A stretch of 25,360 bases of DNA, from the NCBI GenBank assembly GCA_015485755.1, contig WFTD01000118.1, positions 1 through 25,360 of the forward strand, written 5' to 3'. Made by a program: the position numbers and the translations under genes. The notes under the pieces are model-generated. The model ran no database searches. It was not told the DNA's origin and saw only the letters and a list, made by a program, of their open reading frames with translations. Source of the stretch: Patescibacteria group bacterium. GTDB lineage: Bacteria > Patescibacteriota > Patescibacteriia > S139-126. Below are positions 7,340 to 14,903 of the stretch, one piece after another. Position 1 is the first letter of the stretch; each line of letters starts with the position of its first letter.

Positions 7340-7795
7340 TTAATAAAAAACAGTTCCTTTGCTGTTGATAGTAACAGTCCTGGTTTGGTTATTGGAAGAA
7401 AAAATAATAGCGCCGCTAGACTGAGGTAATCCATAAAACTTACTAAAAACAACCTCAGTTAATCCACTTGCTGTAATATGACCTGAAATATTAAACGACT
7501 CGTCTTTGCTTGCGTTCCTAGTAGCAAAACTATTTCCTTGAAAAATAATAACTTGACCAGGCTCTATCCTCACTCCCCAACTTTGATCGCTGTCAACTGC
7601 CTGAGATAAAAATTGAGCTCGCCGCAATGATTGCACGGTTATTGTAGCTGCTACATCCAAATCATTACTAACTTGCCAAGAGCGAAAAATTGGCAAACCA
7701 ATCCCAGTGATTAAGGCTAAAATAGCAACCGCCAACAAAACCTCAAGCAGAGTGAAACCAAATTTTGATTCAAAAACAGCTTTATTTAATATCAT
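7340..7795 (-). CDS. GspH/FimT-like minor pilin
   Basis: The 151-residue protein has the prepilin site G13|F14 with Glu18 at +5 (FTLLEVLLAVAILALITGIGLPIF). The segment DLDVAATITVQSLRRAQFLSQAVDSDQSWGV and the final beta strands are typical of the GspH/FimT family, whose members initiate or cap pili and pseudopili. The C-terminal TVTINSKGTVFY is a common FimT ending. Its start overlaps the pilC stop by 4 nt (ATGA), and the propeller-pilin gene follows after 7 nt. Confidence 0.88.
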   Translation of the reverse strand: MILNKAVFESKFGFTLLEVLLAVAILALITGIGLPIFRSWQVSNDLDVAATITVQSLRRAQFLSQAVDSDQSWGVRIEPGQVIIFQGNSFATRNASKDESFNISGHITASGLTEVVFSKFYGLPQSSGAIIFSSNNQTRTVTINSKGTVFY

Positions 7796-9423
7796 GGCAA
7801 TACTTTAACATATCTGCCAAACACCCAGCCGCTCTGCTCATCATTTAAAATGATATTGTACCATCCGCTGCGCTCCTCGATATAATCAAATACTTGACCT
7901 GGATTAACTGTGCTAATGATTTTATTGCCAAGGCCAGCTCCTGCCCTAACATTCAAAAAACCAGTTTCTGTGTCTAAAATTTGCAATTGCCCTATCGGGC
8001 CTTTCTCATCTAAAACCGGCGTTTGCTCAACCACGTCAGTTGGCAAGGTTGAGGTTGACAGTTCCAATTTTTTCAATAGTTCAGGCGGTAGAGACGGCTT
8101 TTCTCCATTGACAGTTGGCGGCAGTGGGGCTTTGGTTGGGTTTGTGCGTGGGGTTGATGTTGGCACAGTTGCTGCTGGCTGAGGCGGGCGTTTGACTGGA
8201 GCGGAAACAGGCGGAGGCGGAGGTGGTGTTTTGGGCTGGTTTAGCCCACCAATCAAGCTGTAAATTGGCAAAATCACAGCCAGAGCAACTGCTATTACCC
8301 CCAGCCAAACAATTACCAATAAAATCGGCTCTAAAACTATGGCTAGATTCTTAGTGCTGTTTTCTGTTTTGTTTTCAAAAATACTGCCAATTTTCAACAG
8401 AGTGGCTGACAATTTGCCAGATTGCTCTGCGCTGACAACCATCTGTTGAACTGGGACGGTTATCAATTTGTTTATTTTAGGAAAGGAAGCAAAACTCTTT
8501 TGAAAAGAGTTGCCTTCTTCAATTTTATCGCGCAAATGAACATACAACCTCCGATAAGGAGGAGAAGTGGTGGCTTGATAAAGAGAGGTTAAAGCCCTGG
8601 TTACTGGCAAACCAGCATCCAATAAAGTTCCTAGCAAATAACCAAATCGGGCCAACTCAACTTCGCGAATCAAATTGCGGATGGCTGGTATCTTAAACAA
8701 CAACTCCTGGCCAACAATCTTTGTTTTGGGAAAAATAAATAAAAAATAAACCCCTCCTGCTGTTACAAGAATAAATAACGGCACCACCACAAAACCATAC
8801 CGTCCCAAAAAATTACCAATTGCAATCAAAGCTTTGGTTATAAAAGGCAATTCCAGTTGCAGCTGATTAAATACAGCTGATAATCTTGGCAAAATAAACC
8901 AGGCAATGCCAATGCCTACAATTACAGTGAGTGTTAGTACTATCACAGGGTACATCATGGCTGATTTTATCCGAGAATGAAAATCCCTTTCTTTTTCTTC
9001 TTGTAAGGCTATTACCTGCAAACTCTCGGCCAACTTACCGCTTTCCTCGCCAATTCTAACCAAGGAAATGATATAATCAGGAAAAATATTAACCCTCTCC
9101 AAGGCACTGGATAAAGACGAACCCGCTTCAATATCCTCTTCTAACTCCTCAATAATCGCCCTCATTTTAGGTGATTTGGTTTCTTGTTTGATTGTCTTTA
9201 AGGCAACCAAAAAATCCATACCAGCCGCCAGCAGCATACTTAAATTTTCAACAAAATATTCCTTTTCCTTGCCTAAACCAAAACCAGCAAACAACCCCCA
9301 TCTACGCTTTTTTCTGGTTTTAGGTTTGCCTTTGCTCTTTGGAGGTTTTTTCTTTTTTAAAAAATTTAGGCTAAATACATGTTTAAAGCCAATTTTTTTG
9401 TTTTTGGCTGTCTGGTTTTTCAT
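7792..9423 (-). CDS. pilC: PilC/GspF inner-membrane platform protein with C-terminal SH3b domain
   Basis: The 543-residue protein has a Lys-rich N-terminus (1-42) and two T2SSF domains at about 55-180 and 258-382, each with the G-E-x-S/Q-G-K-L motif (GEESGKL 126-131 region; AEQSGKL 332-338). Membrane segments are at about 158-178, 210-231 and 360-390. A normal PilC would end near 395. Here a Pro-rich linker follows (about 396-450, with seven prolines in a row), then an SH3b-like domain at about 478-543 (GFLNVRAGAGLGNKIISTV, SGWYNIIL, GWVFGRYVKV). With three membrane crossings and a cytoplasmic N-terminus, this tail should face outside the membrane, where SH3b domains commonly bind cell-wall peptides. 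It lies 6 nt after pilB. PilC is the platform on which PilB acts to assemble pilin. Confidence 0.92.
   Translation of the reverse strand: MKNQTAKNKKIGFKHVFSLNFLKKKKPPKSKGKPKTRKKRRWGLFAGFGLGKEKEYFVENLSMLLAAGMDFLVALKTIKQETKSPKMRAIIEELEEDIEAGSSLSSALERVNIFPDYIISLVRIGEESGKLAESLQVIALQEEKERDFHSRIKSAMMYPVIVLTLTVIVGIGIAWFILPRLSAVFNQLQLELPFITKALIAIGNFLGRYGFVVVPLFILVTAGGVYFLFIFPKTKIVGQELLFKIPAIRNLIREVELARFGYLLGTLLDAGLPVTRALTSLYQATTSPPYRRLYVHLRDKIEEGNSFQKSFASFPKINKLITVPVQQMVVSAEQSGKLSATLLKIGSIFENKTENSTKNLAIVLEPILLVIVWLGVIAVALAVILPIYSLIGGLNQPKTPPPPPPVSAPVKRPPQPAATVPTSTPRTNPTKAPLPPTVNGEKPSLPPELLKKLELSTSTLPTDVVEQTPVLDEKGPIGQLQILDTETGFLNVRAGAGLGNKIISTVNPGQVFDYIEERSGWYNIILNDEQSGWVFGRYVKVLP
7795..7992 (-). other. 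SH3b domain fused to PilC
   Basis: This codes for residues about 478-543 of PilC. Recognition rests on the bacterial SH3 pattern T-G-F-L-N-V-R-A-G-x-G (486-497), a central V-x-P-G-Q, then GWYNI and GWVFGRYV near the end. It is separated from the platform domain by a proline-rich tether of roughly 55-80 residues. Confidence 0.8.
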
Positions 9424-9429
9424 GCCGCT

Positions 9430-11154
9430 TTACTTGTTATAAGATTTTAAAATGTTAGGAGGGGCAGCCACTCTCATTAATTCAGACAAAGTTGTGATGC
9501 CGTTCTTGACTTTGTCAATTCCATCCTCAAAAAAAGTGCGGCTGCCTTGTTTTCTGGCAAGTTCCCAAATTTGCCGAGAAGATGGATTTTGCAAAATCAA
9601 CTCCTGCATCTCAGGGGTGTTTTTAACAAATTCAAAAATAGCTGTTCTACCGCTAAAACCGCTGCCGCCACAACTCTTACACCCCTTGCCTTGATATAGA
9701 GTAAAGTCGTCTTGAGGAAAATAATATTTATAGTCAGGTAAAATCTTGGCTAAGTCAATGTCTCTGGCAGATAAGCTATAGCGGCAACTTTCACAAATTT
9801 TTCTCACCAACCTTTGCCCCACCACTATCTCTAAAGTAGAGGCTAGCAAAAATGGTTCTATCCCCATATCAAGCAAACGGGGGATGGCTGTGGCAGCATC
9901 GTTGGCGTGAAAAGTGGACAAAAGCAAATGACCAGTTAAAGCGGCATTAACACTGATTTCAGCTGTCTCCTTGTCTCTGATCTCTCCCACCAAAATAATA
10001 TCAGGATCCTGCCTAACAATAGATCTAAGCCCTTGGGCAAAGGTTAAATTGGTGCGAGGGTTGACTTGAATTTGATTTATGCCGGCAATTTTATATTCTA
10101 CCGGATCTTCAATTGTGGTGATATTAACCTCTGGCCTGTTTAAAATCTTTAACAGCGCATATAAAGTTGTGCTTTTGCCTGAACCAGTTGGCCCAGTTAC
10201 CAAAATCATGCCAAATGGTTTCTTTGATGCCTCTTCAATCAGCTGCTGGTCATGGGGCGATAACCCCAAATCGCCCAAAGTAAAACTTCTGACATATTGG
10301 GATAGCAAACGAATTGTTATTTTTTCCCCATCAATTGTTGGCGCGATTGATATGCGCATATCAATCGGGTTGTTTTTGTGAAAATAACGAATAGCCCCAT
10401 CCTGAGCTGCTAAATGCTCATCAATGCGCAAATGCGCCTGTACCTTAATCCGGTTGAGAATGTTTTCATAGTGCTTTTTCGGTATTCTGCCAGCCTCCCG
10501 CAAAACTCCATCAATCCTAAACCTGACCACCACCTCTTTCTCTTGCGGTTCAAAATGAATATCTGAAGCGCGAAAAGTAAGAGCGTCGGCAAAAATTTCT
10601 TCAATAATCTCCGGCGCTACGCGCTGATGTCTTTTTAAGATCTTAGCGAATCTAGTCTCAAGCGGCTTACGGTAATGAACGAAAGCAGCCTCAATATCCT
10701 CTGGCAAAGAATAGGCTAGAGTTATTTTTTTGCCGGGAAAAACCTTTTTTAACTTCAATAAAATTTTATCTTTGGCAAAAGGGTTGTCAGTGGAGACTGT
10801 TAAATCATTATCATCCTGAGAAAAAACTACTACCCGTAAATTTTTAGCAATCGTTTCGGGAATTAATAAAACCTGATCGCGGCCAGGCGGGTGGGAATTC
10901 AAATCAGCATAAGGCATCTTAAAAAATTCTGCCACTGCTTGACCTAACAAATCTTTTGTTATTAACCCCTGAACAAAAAGGTAATCAAGGGTTGAACCGC
11001 GGTGAGCTTTGCTAAAATCCTCAGCTGCCTTTATATCATCTGCAGTTACATAATTTTCTGACAGCAAAATCTGCTTGATTTTTTCCTCATCTATCTTTTC
11101 TTGCTTCTTGTGAGGTTTTTTGGGAGAGGGGGTTGTTGTTTGTTTTTTTGCCAT
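9430..11154 (-). CDS. pilB: PilB/GspE-type pilus assembly ATPase
   Basis: The 574-residue protein has a Lys-rich start, an MshEN-like N-terminal region (about 25-165) and a complete secretion-ATPase core. The Walker A motif is GPTGSGKST (321-329), the Asp box is TIEDPVEY (347-354), the Walker B is IILVGEIRD (386-394) and the His box is TGHLLLSTFHAND (407-419). The arginine-rich SDIHFEP...RFRIDGVLRE segment is at 197-220. A zinc-binding Cys4 site (C454, C457, C492, C495) is present, which is typical of extension ATPases and absent from PilT retraction ATPases. It powers pilus extension at the cytoplasmic face through PilC. The gene sits between the receiver gene (9 nt upstream) and pilC (6 nt downstream). 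No pilT is in the window. Confidence 0.96.
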   Translation of the reverse strand: MAKKQTTTPSPKKPHKKQEKIDEEKIKQILLSENYVTADDIKAAEDFSKAHRGSTLDYLFVQGLITKDLLGQAVAEFFKMPYADLNSHPPGRDQVLLIPETIAKNLRVVVFSQDDNDLTVSTDNPFAKDKILLKLKKVFPGKKITLAYSLPEDIEAAFVHYRKPLETRFAKILKRHQRVAPEIIEEIFADALTFRASDIHFEPQEKEVVVRFRIDGVLREAGRIPKKHYENILNRIKVQAHLRIDEHLAAQDGAIRYFHKNNPIDMRISIAPTIDGEKITIRLLSQYVRSFTLGDLGLSPHDQQLIEEASKKPFGMILVTGPTGSGKSTTLYALLKILNRPEVNITTIEDPVEYKIAGINQIQVNPRTNLTFAQGLRSIVRQDPDIILVGEIRDKETAEISVNAALTGHLLLSTFHANDAATAIPRLLDMGIEPFLLASTLEIVVGQRLVRKICESCRYSLSARDIDLAKILPDYKYYFPQDDFTLYQGKGCKSCGGSGFSGRTAIFEFVKNTPEMQELILQNPSSRQIWELARKQGSRTFFEDGIDKVKNGITTLSELMRVAAPPNILKSYNK

Positions 11155-11163
11155 GATTTTTTA

Positions 11164-11535
11164 TTAACTTAAAATTTTTTTAACCTCTCTCACTATATCA
11201 GTGATGGGGGTATCTGATTTTACAAAAAAACTGCTAGCCCCAAGCTCTTTGGCTTTCCTTCTGTCTTCCTCTTGGCTTAAATTTGAAACTACAATTATTT
11301 TTGTTTTAATATTTTTTTCCGCCAATCCTTTCAGCACCCCAAAACCATCTAATTTTGGCATTACCAAATCAAGTAAAACTAAATCAAATTTTTCTTTTTC
11401 TAATATTTGTAATGCTTCCTCTCCGTTGCCCACCACCCTAACACTAAAACCAGAGTGGCTTAGTTTTAATTCTAATGCTCGCGCTATTGCTCTTTCATCC
11501 TCAACAATAAGAATCTTTTTCGACTTGTTGTTCAT
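11164..11535 (-). CDS. Stand-alone response-regulator receiver protein
   Basis: The 123-residue protein is only a receiver domain. It has acidic residues E12-D13, the phosphoacceptor D56 (LVLLDLVMPKLDG), the Thr/Ser switch at S84 (IIVVSN) and Lys106 (FFVKSD). No DNA-binding or enzymatic output domain follows, so it should act by binding another protein. As first gene of the pilus operon, 9 nt before pilB, it plausibly controls pilus assembly in a CheY-like or PilG/PilH-like way. The histidine kinase at the far end of the same strand block (821-2935) is a candidate phosphodonor. An SD-like GGGAGGAG lies at 11570-11563, 27 nt before the ATG, too far to act as a normal ribosome binding site. Confidence 0.93.
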   Translation of the reverse strand: MNNKSKKILIVEDERAIARALELKLSHSGFSVRVVGNGEEALQILEKEKFDLVLLDLVMPKLDGFGVLKGLAEKNIKTKIIVVSNLSQEEDRRKAKELGASSFFVKSDTPITDIVREVKKILS

Positions 11536-11591
11536 AATAAATAATAGAGTAAATAAAGAGTTCTCCTCCCGGATAATCCTTTGCCAATCTT

Positions 11592-11625
11592 ATTATATAA
11601 TACAAGAATTTTGCCCAAAGAGCAA
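11592..11625 (-). promoter_or_regulatory. Probable promoter of the receiver-pilus operon
   Basis: On the minus strand TTGCTC (11625-11620) is followed after 17 bp by TATTAT (11602-11597). An overlapping alternative pairs TTGGGC (11618-11613) with a perfect TATAAT (11597-11592) at 15 bp. Either predicts a start near 11585 and a leader of about 50 nt before the ATG at 11535. The exact box pair cannot be decided by eye. Confidence 0.5.
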
Positions 11626-11703
11626 AAAAATAAACAGCAAAAACGGCGATTTGTTTGTTTGCCAATTTTTTGTGCGAAAAACAGATGTGTGCTTGGATAA
11701 AGG

Positions 11704-11732
11704 TTGACTTTTTTAATTGTTTTTATTATAAA
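11704..11732 (+). promoter_or_regulatory. Sigma70-like promoter facing the structured intergenic element
   Basis: TTGACT (11704-11709) and TATAAA (11727-11732) are separated by exactly 17 bp on the plus strand, a 5/6 and 5/6 match. The predicted start at about 11738-11740 coincides with the first stem-loop of the element. No open reading frame of note follows on this strand before the terminator, which suggests a non-coding transcript. Confidence 0.5.
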
Positions 11733-11738
11733 TAAATT

Positions 11739-11897
11739 GGCGTGAAAACGCCAACAAAATTAAGATCGTAACAAACGATCACTGTCTTACAGACAACCAG
11801 TACACTGCTTAGGACGAAATTTCGTTCTAACAGTCTGGCCTGTAAGAACAATCAAAAACAACAAACACCTCCCTGTTAAAGGGAGGTGTTTGTTGTT
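11739..11897 (+). ncRNA. Candidate structured non-coding RNA, family unknown
   Basis: The 369-bp gap between the receiver gene and the DUF167 gene holds four stem-loops in a row, directly behind a plus-strand promoter. First is TTGGCG/CGCCAA (11737-11754, 6-nt loop). Second is GATCGT/ACGATC (11764-11780, 5-nt loop). Third is a long imperfect hairpin, 11786-11846: CTTACAG/CTGTAAG, CCAG/CTGG and ACTG/CAGT stacked on a tip, 11809-11830, whose core ACGAAATTTCGT is a perfect palindrome. Fourth is the 17-bp terminator hairpin. A G-U pair in the third hairpin (G11813-U11826) is possible only in a plus-strand transcript, which mildly favours this strand. A competing small hairpin (GTCT/AGAC, 11784-11794) could give two conformations. 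No known RNA family was recognised. Alternatives are a decayed mobile inverted repeat or a DNA-level structure. Confidence 0.4.
11857..11897. terminator. Strong, probably bidirectional intrinsic terminator
   Basis: A perfect 17-bp stem (11857-11873 with 11881-11897) closes a 7-nt loop (TGTTAAA). Its GC-rich core CACCTCCC/GGGAGGTG is flanked by an A/C-rich arm on one side and a T/G-rich arm on the other. On the minus strand the run after the core is TTTGTTGTTTTTG, a good U-tract 8 nt past the DUF167 stop. It therefore ends the tig-nfo-phosphoesterase-DUF167 operon. On the plus strand TTTGTTGTT follows the same core and could end the candidate ncRNA. Confidence 0.85.
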
Positions 11898-11904
11898 GGT
11901 ATGG

Positions 11905-12129
11905 TTAGTCTTTAATAACAATCTTTTTGGTTGAGGTTGTCTTTCCTTGGCTAATCAATATGTCTGATTTTTTTACTTGAAAAAAATCAGATAAAATTTC
12001 GAGTAAGCGAAAATTGGCCCTGCCTTTAACAGGCGGGGCTGACACCTTTACTTTCAACACTCCATTGTGCCAACCAACAACCTTGTTAACCTTACTGCCA
12101 GGAATAACTTTTACAACAATTTCTTTCAT
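11905..12129 (-). CDS. DUF167/YggU family protein
   Basis: Started at the ATG at 12129-12127, the product is 74 residues (MKEIVVKVIPGSK...). The frame extends further upstream, but the extra residues would overlap the phosphoesterase gene and fall outside the family. The conserved DUF167 core is clear: V-x-P-G-S-K near the start, then LKVKVSAPPVKGRAN and a closing ISQGKTTSTKKIVI. This is the usual short length. The biochemical role of the family is unknown. The start overlaps the phosphoesterase stop by 4 nt (ATGA), and a terminator follows 8 nt after the stop. Confidence 0.9.
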   Translation of the reverse strand: MKEIVVKVIPGSKVNKVVGWHNGVLKVKVSAPPVKGRANFRLLEILSDFFQVKKSDILISQGKTTSTKKIVIKD

Positions 12130-12626
12130 TGAATTTTTTCTACTAACTTCAAAGTAAAATTGTTTGTTGCCGTATCCCACAAAGCAAAAGTAGCCTTACT
12201 GTAAAGACCTGCTAAAGTGCCTGGGTTGAGCAACATAGCTTCAGCTTTTTTCTTTTGCCAAGGTTTGTGAGTGTGTCCATAAAAAACAAAATCAAACTCA
12301 CCTGATTCAGCCATCTTTTCTGCCAGGTCAGGAAAATGTACCACCCCCACCCTCTTGTCGCCAATAATAAAGCTGGCTTGCCAACCAAAGTGGGTAAAGT
12401 TTTTCACCTTATCGGCGGCTGTTTTTACTTGGTCCTGCTGACAAGCATTACCCCAAACTAAAAAAAGCGGATCTTTCCATCTCTCAGCTAAATACTGCAA
12501 AGTCTGAGCTGAAGTTAAGTCGCCGCAAAAAATCAATTGGTCAACTTTAATATTTTTGCACCACTGCAAAAATTTATCCAAATTAACTAAATTGTCATGC
12601 ACATCAGAAAAAATTGCTATTTGCAT
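12126..12626 (-). CDS. YfcE/MJ0936-like metallophosphoesterase
   Basis: The start chosen is the ATG at 12626-12624, giving 166 residues beginning MQIAIFSDVHDN. A longer frame to 12725 would add 33 residues inside nfo with no family match. Metal ligands of the calcineurin-like fold are present: D8 and H10 (SDVHDN), D36 (CGDL), N60 (GNA), H97 (VVHFPD) and H118/H120 (YGHTHKP). The usual GNCD motif reads GNAC. Family members hydrolyse phosphodiesters or phosphomonoesters in a metal-dependent way, but the substrate cannot be read from the sequence. It overlaps the nfo stop by 10 nt and the DUF167 start by 4 nt. Confidence 0.9.
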   Translation of the reverse strand: MQIAIFSDVHDNLVNLDKFLQWCKNIKVDQLIFCGDLTSAQTLQYLAERWKDPLFLVWGNACQQDQVKTAADKVKNFTHFGWQASFIIGDKRVGVVHFPDLAEKMAESGEFDFVFYGHTHKPWQKKKAEAMLLNPGTLAGLYSKATFALWDTATNNFTLKLVEKIQ

Positions 12627-13474
12627 TGGTTTGCTCTTATCCGCTTGAGTGTGTTTAAATCTTTTTTGATGGTTGACTCTGTTTCCCAAGGAGTTTCTAA
12701 AACAAAATCCATATCTCTCATCCATTTATGGCACAACAGCGACTTGAAACCATTAATGCCAATCTTGCCCTTGCCAATATTAGCATGCCGGTCCTTGCGT
12801 TCTCCTAAGGAAACCAAAGAATCATTTATATGAACAACCACTAACCTATCTCGGCCGATGCTTTGGGCAAACTGCCGTAAGGTTTCATTCACTGATTTCT
12901 GATCGCGCAAATCATAACCAGAAGCAAAAGCATGGGCTGTATCAAAACACACTCCAATTTTATATTTAACTTTTTTTTCAACTGTTTTAATTATAGCCGC
13001 TATCTCTTCAAAAGTAGATCCAATAATTTTGCCAGCCCCGGCCGCAATTTCTATTAAAAATTGATTTTTACCGTTATAACCTTTCAAAACCTGGATTAAT
13101 CCTTCGGCCACTTTTTGCACAATTTCACTGTCATCAATATCCTTGGCGCTGCCCAAGTGAGTCATAGTTGCAGTAACCGCCAATTGATCTCCCCGCTCTA
13201 ATTCTTGCCTAACTATTTCAATTGACCCCTTTCTTATTCTATTATTAGTAGAGGCAAAGTTTATATAATAAGGTGTGTGAATATAATAACTAGAAAAGCC
13301 ATGCTCCTGGCAATTATTAATAAATTTCTCTTTTATCTCCTTGTTGATAGCTGGAGCTGCCCCACCCCGGGGAGAACGAGAAAAAAACTGAAAAGTCTCA
13401 CAGCCGATTTTGGCTGCGTTCAACGGAGCGTTGAAAATACCACCGGCAATGGAAACGTGAGCGCCAAACTTCAT
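12617..13474 (-). CDS. nfo: Endonuclease IV (AP endonuclease)
   Basis: The 285-residue protein matches endonuclease IV over its full length, close to the usual size of about 280. All nine expected zinc ligands can be placed: H66 (IHTPYYIN), H106 (THLGS), E142, D178 and H181 (CFDTAHAFASGYD), H215 (VVHINDS), D228 and H230 (RKDRHANIG), and E260 (LETPW). The enzyme cuts the phosphodiester bond 5' of abasic sites in base excision repair. It is the second gene of the trigger-factor operon, 8 nt after tig, and overlaps the phosphoesterase gene by 10 nt. Confidence 0.96.
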   Translation of the reverse strand: MKFGAHVSIAGGIFNAPLNAAKIGCETFQFFSRSPRGGAAPAINKEIKEKFINNCQEHGFSSYYIHTPYYINFASTNNRIRKGSIEIVRQELERGDQLAVTATMTHLGSAKDIDDSEIVQKVAEGLIQVLKGYNGKNQFLIEIAAGAGKIIGSTFEEIAAIIKTVEKKVKYKIGVCFDTAHAFASGYDLRDQKSVNETLRQFAQSIGRDRLVVVHINDSLVSLGERKDRHANIGKGKIGINGFKSLLCHKWMRDMDFVLETPWETESTIKKDLNTLKRIRANQCK

Positions 13475-13482
13475 AGAATGTT

Positions 13483-14772
13483 TTAACTATCTTTTTTTAC
13501 CATTTTATCTTTGAGAAAATTCAATACTTTACGATTTATTATTGTGTGACTTAAATAATCCTTAAATTCCGCGCTTTTCAATTGTTCCAAAACCGCCTGA
13601 TTGTCTTGATAAGCTGATTGTAATACTGACAGCTCCTTGTCAATTTCCTCTGGTGTAGCAGTAAAATTATTCTCTACCGCTATTTGCCTGGCAACCAAAG
13701 CTGTTTTAATTCTCTTCTCTGCCAATTCTCGCCATTCTTGGCGCAAATCACTTTCAGTTTTATTTATTCTAGCTAAATAATCAGCTAGACTCAAACCTTG
13801 TGAGGAAATTTCACTTTCTAACTCATGCATCATCTTATCAATTTCTTGATCGATTAAAATTTCTGGAATTTCCTCAAAATCAGCCGTCTCTGCAACTTTC
13901 TCTAACATATCAACTTCTAACTTCTTTTCCGCTTGAGCTTGTTTGTCTGCTAAAATATTTTTCTTGATTTGTTCTTTTAATTCATCCATGCTTTGGTAAT
14001 TTCCAGCTGACTGGGCCAGTTTGTCATCAAGAGGCGGCATAACCCTTTCATAAACACCAACCACCTTCAACTCTACATCAACTTTTTTTCCGCCAAGACC
14101 ATGCGGCATATTTTCCGGCATATCTAATTTAAACTTTTTACTCTCACCCTTTTTCATTCCCAAAATATTCTCCTCAAATCCAGGAATAAACATCTTTTCT
14201 CCCAAAACCAAGGGATATTTTTTTCCGCTACCCCCTTCAATCGCTACACCGTTTTCTTTGATAGTAAAGTCAACCTCAACTTTATCACCTTGTTTTACCT
14301 CCCGCTCAACTGGTTTTTCTTCTGCTCTCATTTTTTGCAAGTCTTGCAAAACTTCTTCAATCTCTTTCTCTGAAACCTCCACTTTAGGCTCGGCAACAGA
14401 CTTTTTTTGCCAATCTCCCAATTTTACCTTGGGTAAAAGCACTACTTCAGCAGTATAAACAAAATCCGCTTCTGGGGTTATGGTTTTGATATCAATTTGC
14501 GGCCTGCCTACCACTGTTAAATTTTTATTAGTGATAGCTTGGTAATACGTGTGGGTGATTATATCATCAACTGCTTTCTCAAGCACAGCCATTTTACCAT
14601 ATTTTTTCTCCACCACTTCACGCGGCGCTTTGCCTGGACGAAAACCAGAAATGGGTTTTTGCAATGACAATTTGACTGCGGCTTTGTCTAAAAAAGGCTG
14701 TTGTTCTTTGGGTGTTACAGTGATAGTTAAAATTTTCTTGCCTTTATCTCCTGATTTTATCTCTACATTCAT
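13483..14772 (-). CDS. tig: Trigger factor, ribosome-associated chaperone
   Basis: The 429-residue length is normal for the family. The N-terminal ribosome-binding domain has the signature GFRPGKAPREVVEKKYG (43-59). The FKBP-type prolyl isomerase domain lies at about 155-242 (KQGDKVEVDFTI, FIPGFEENILGMKKGE, GGKKVDVELKVVGV). The helical C-terminal chaperone arms fill the rest. Trigger factor binds nascent chains at the ribosome exit tunnel. It is the first gene of a four-gene minus-strand operon and diverges from yebC across a 131-bp promoter region. No Shine-Dalgarno sequence precedes the ATG. Confidence 0.97.
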   Translation of the reverse strand: MNVEIKSGDKGKKILTITVTPKEQQPFLDKAAVKLSLQKPISGFRPGKAPREVVEKKYGKMAVLEKAVDDIITHTYYQAITNKNLTVVGRPQIDIKTITPEADFVYTAEVVLLPKVKLGDWQKKSVAEPKVEVSEKEIEEVLQDLQKMRAEEKPVEREVKQGDKVEVDFTIKENGVAIEGGSGKKYPLVLGEKMFIPGFEENILGMKKGESKKFKLDMPENMPHGLGGKKVDVELKVVGVYERVMPPLDDKLAQSAGNYQSMDELKEQIKKNILADKQAQAEKKLEVDMLEKVAETADFEEIPEILIDQEIDKMMHELESEISSQGLSLADYLARINKTESDLRQEWRELAEKRIKTALVARQIAVENNFTATPEEIDKELSVLQSAYQDNQAVLEQLKSAEFKDYLSHTIINRKVLNFLKDKMVKKDS

Positions 14773-14805
14773 ATTTTTTGTAAATAATAATTAAAGTTTG
14801 TTCAT

Positions 14806-14832
14806 TTTATACTATAACACAAAAGAAAGCAA
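14806..14832 (-). promoter_or_regulatory. Possible promoter of the tig operon
   Basis: On the minus strand TTGCTT (14832-14827) is followed by TATAAA (14811-14806) with a 15-bp spacer. An overlapping TATAGT (14816-14811) is a second possible -10 box. The region is AT-rich and either assignment is weak. Confidence 0.35.
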
Positions 14833-14845
14833 GCTTTTTACCTCA

Positions 14846-14874
14846 TTACTCTTTTCTTGTTTTTCTGGTATAAT
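14846..14874 (+). promoter_or_regulatory. Extended -10 promoter of the yebC-ruvC-glucan operon
   Basis: TTACTC (14846-14851) and a perfect TATAAT (14869-14874) are 17 bp apart, with the extended element TGG directly before the -10 box. A start near 14881 would leave a leader of about 23 nt. No further promoter was seen at the gene junctions downstream, so this may drive all eight genes to 24145. Confidence 0.65.
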
Positions 14875-14903
14875 TTATAAAGAAAAAATAATAAATAATT
14901 TTT

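Noticed and set aside
11201..11707. A 168-codon open frame on the plus strand over the receiver gene and intergenic gap
   Set aside because: It is mostly the complement of the receiver gene, with low-complexity composition and no recognisable domain. It would also cross the pilus promoter.
11786..11846. Integron attC-like site or MITE
   Set aside because: The imperfect inverted repeat looked attC-like, but the required core sites (GTTRRRY and its complement) are not present. No flanking target duplication or second copy is visible, so a mobile origin is unsupported in this window.
12126..12725. Longer start for the phosphoesterase (12725)
   Set aside because: The extra 33 residues lie inside nfo and do not fit the family, whose N-terminus begins at MQIAIFSDVH (12626).
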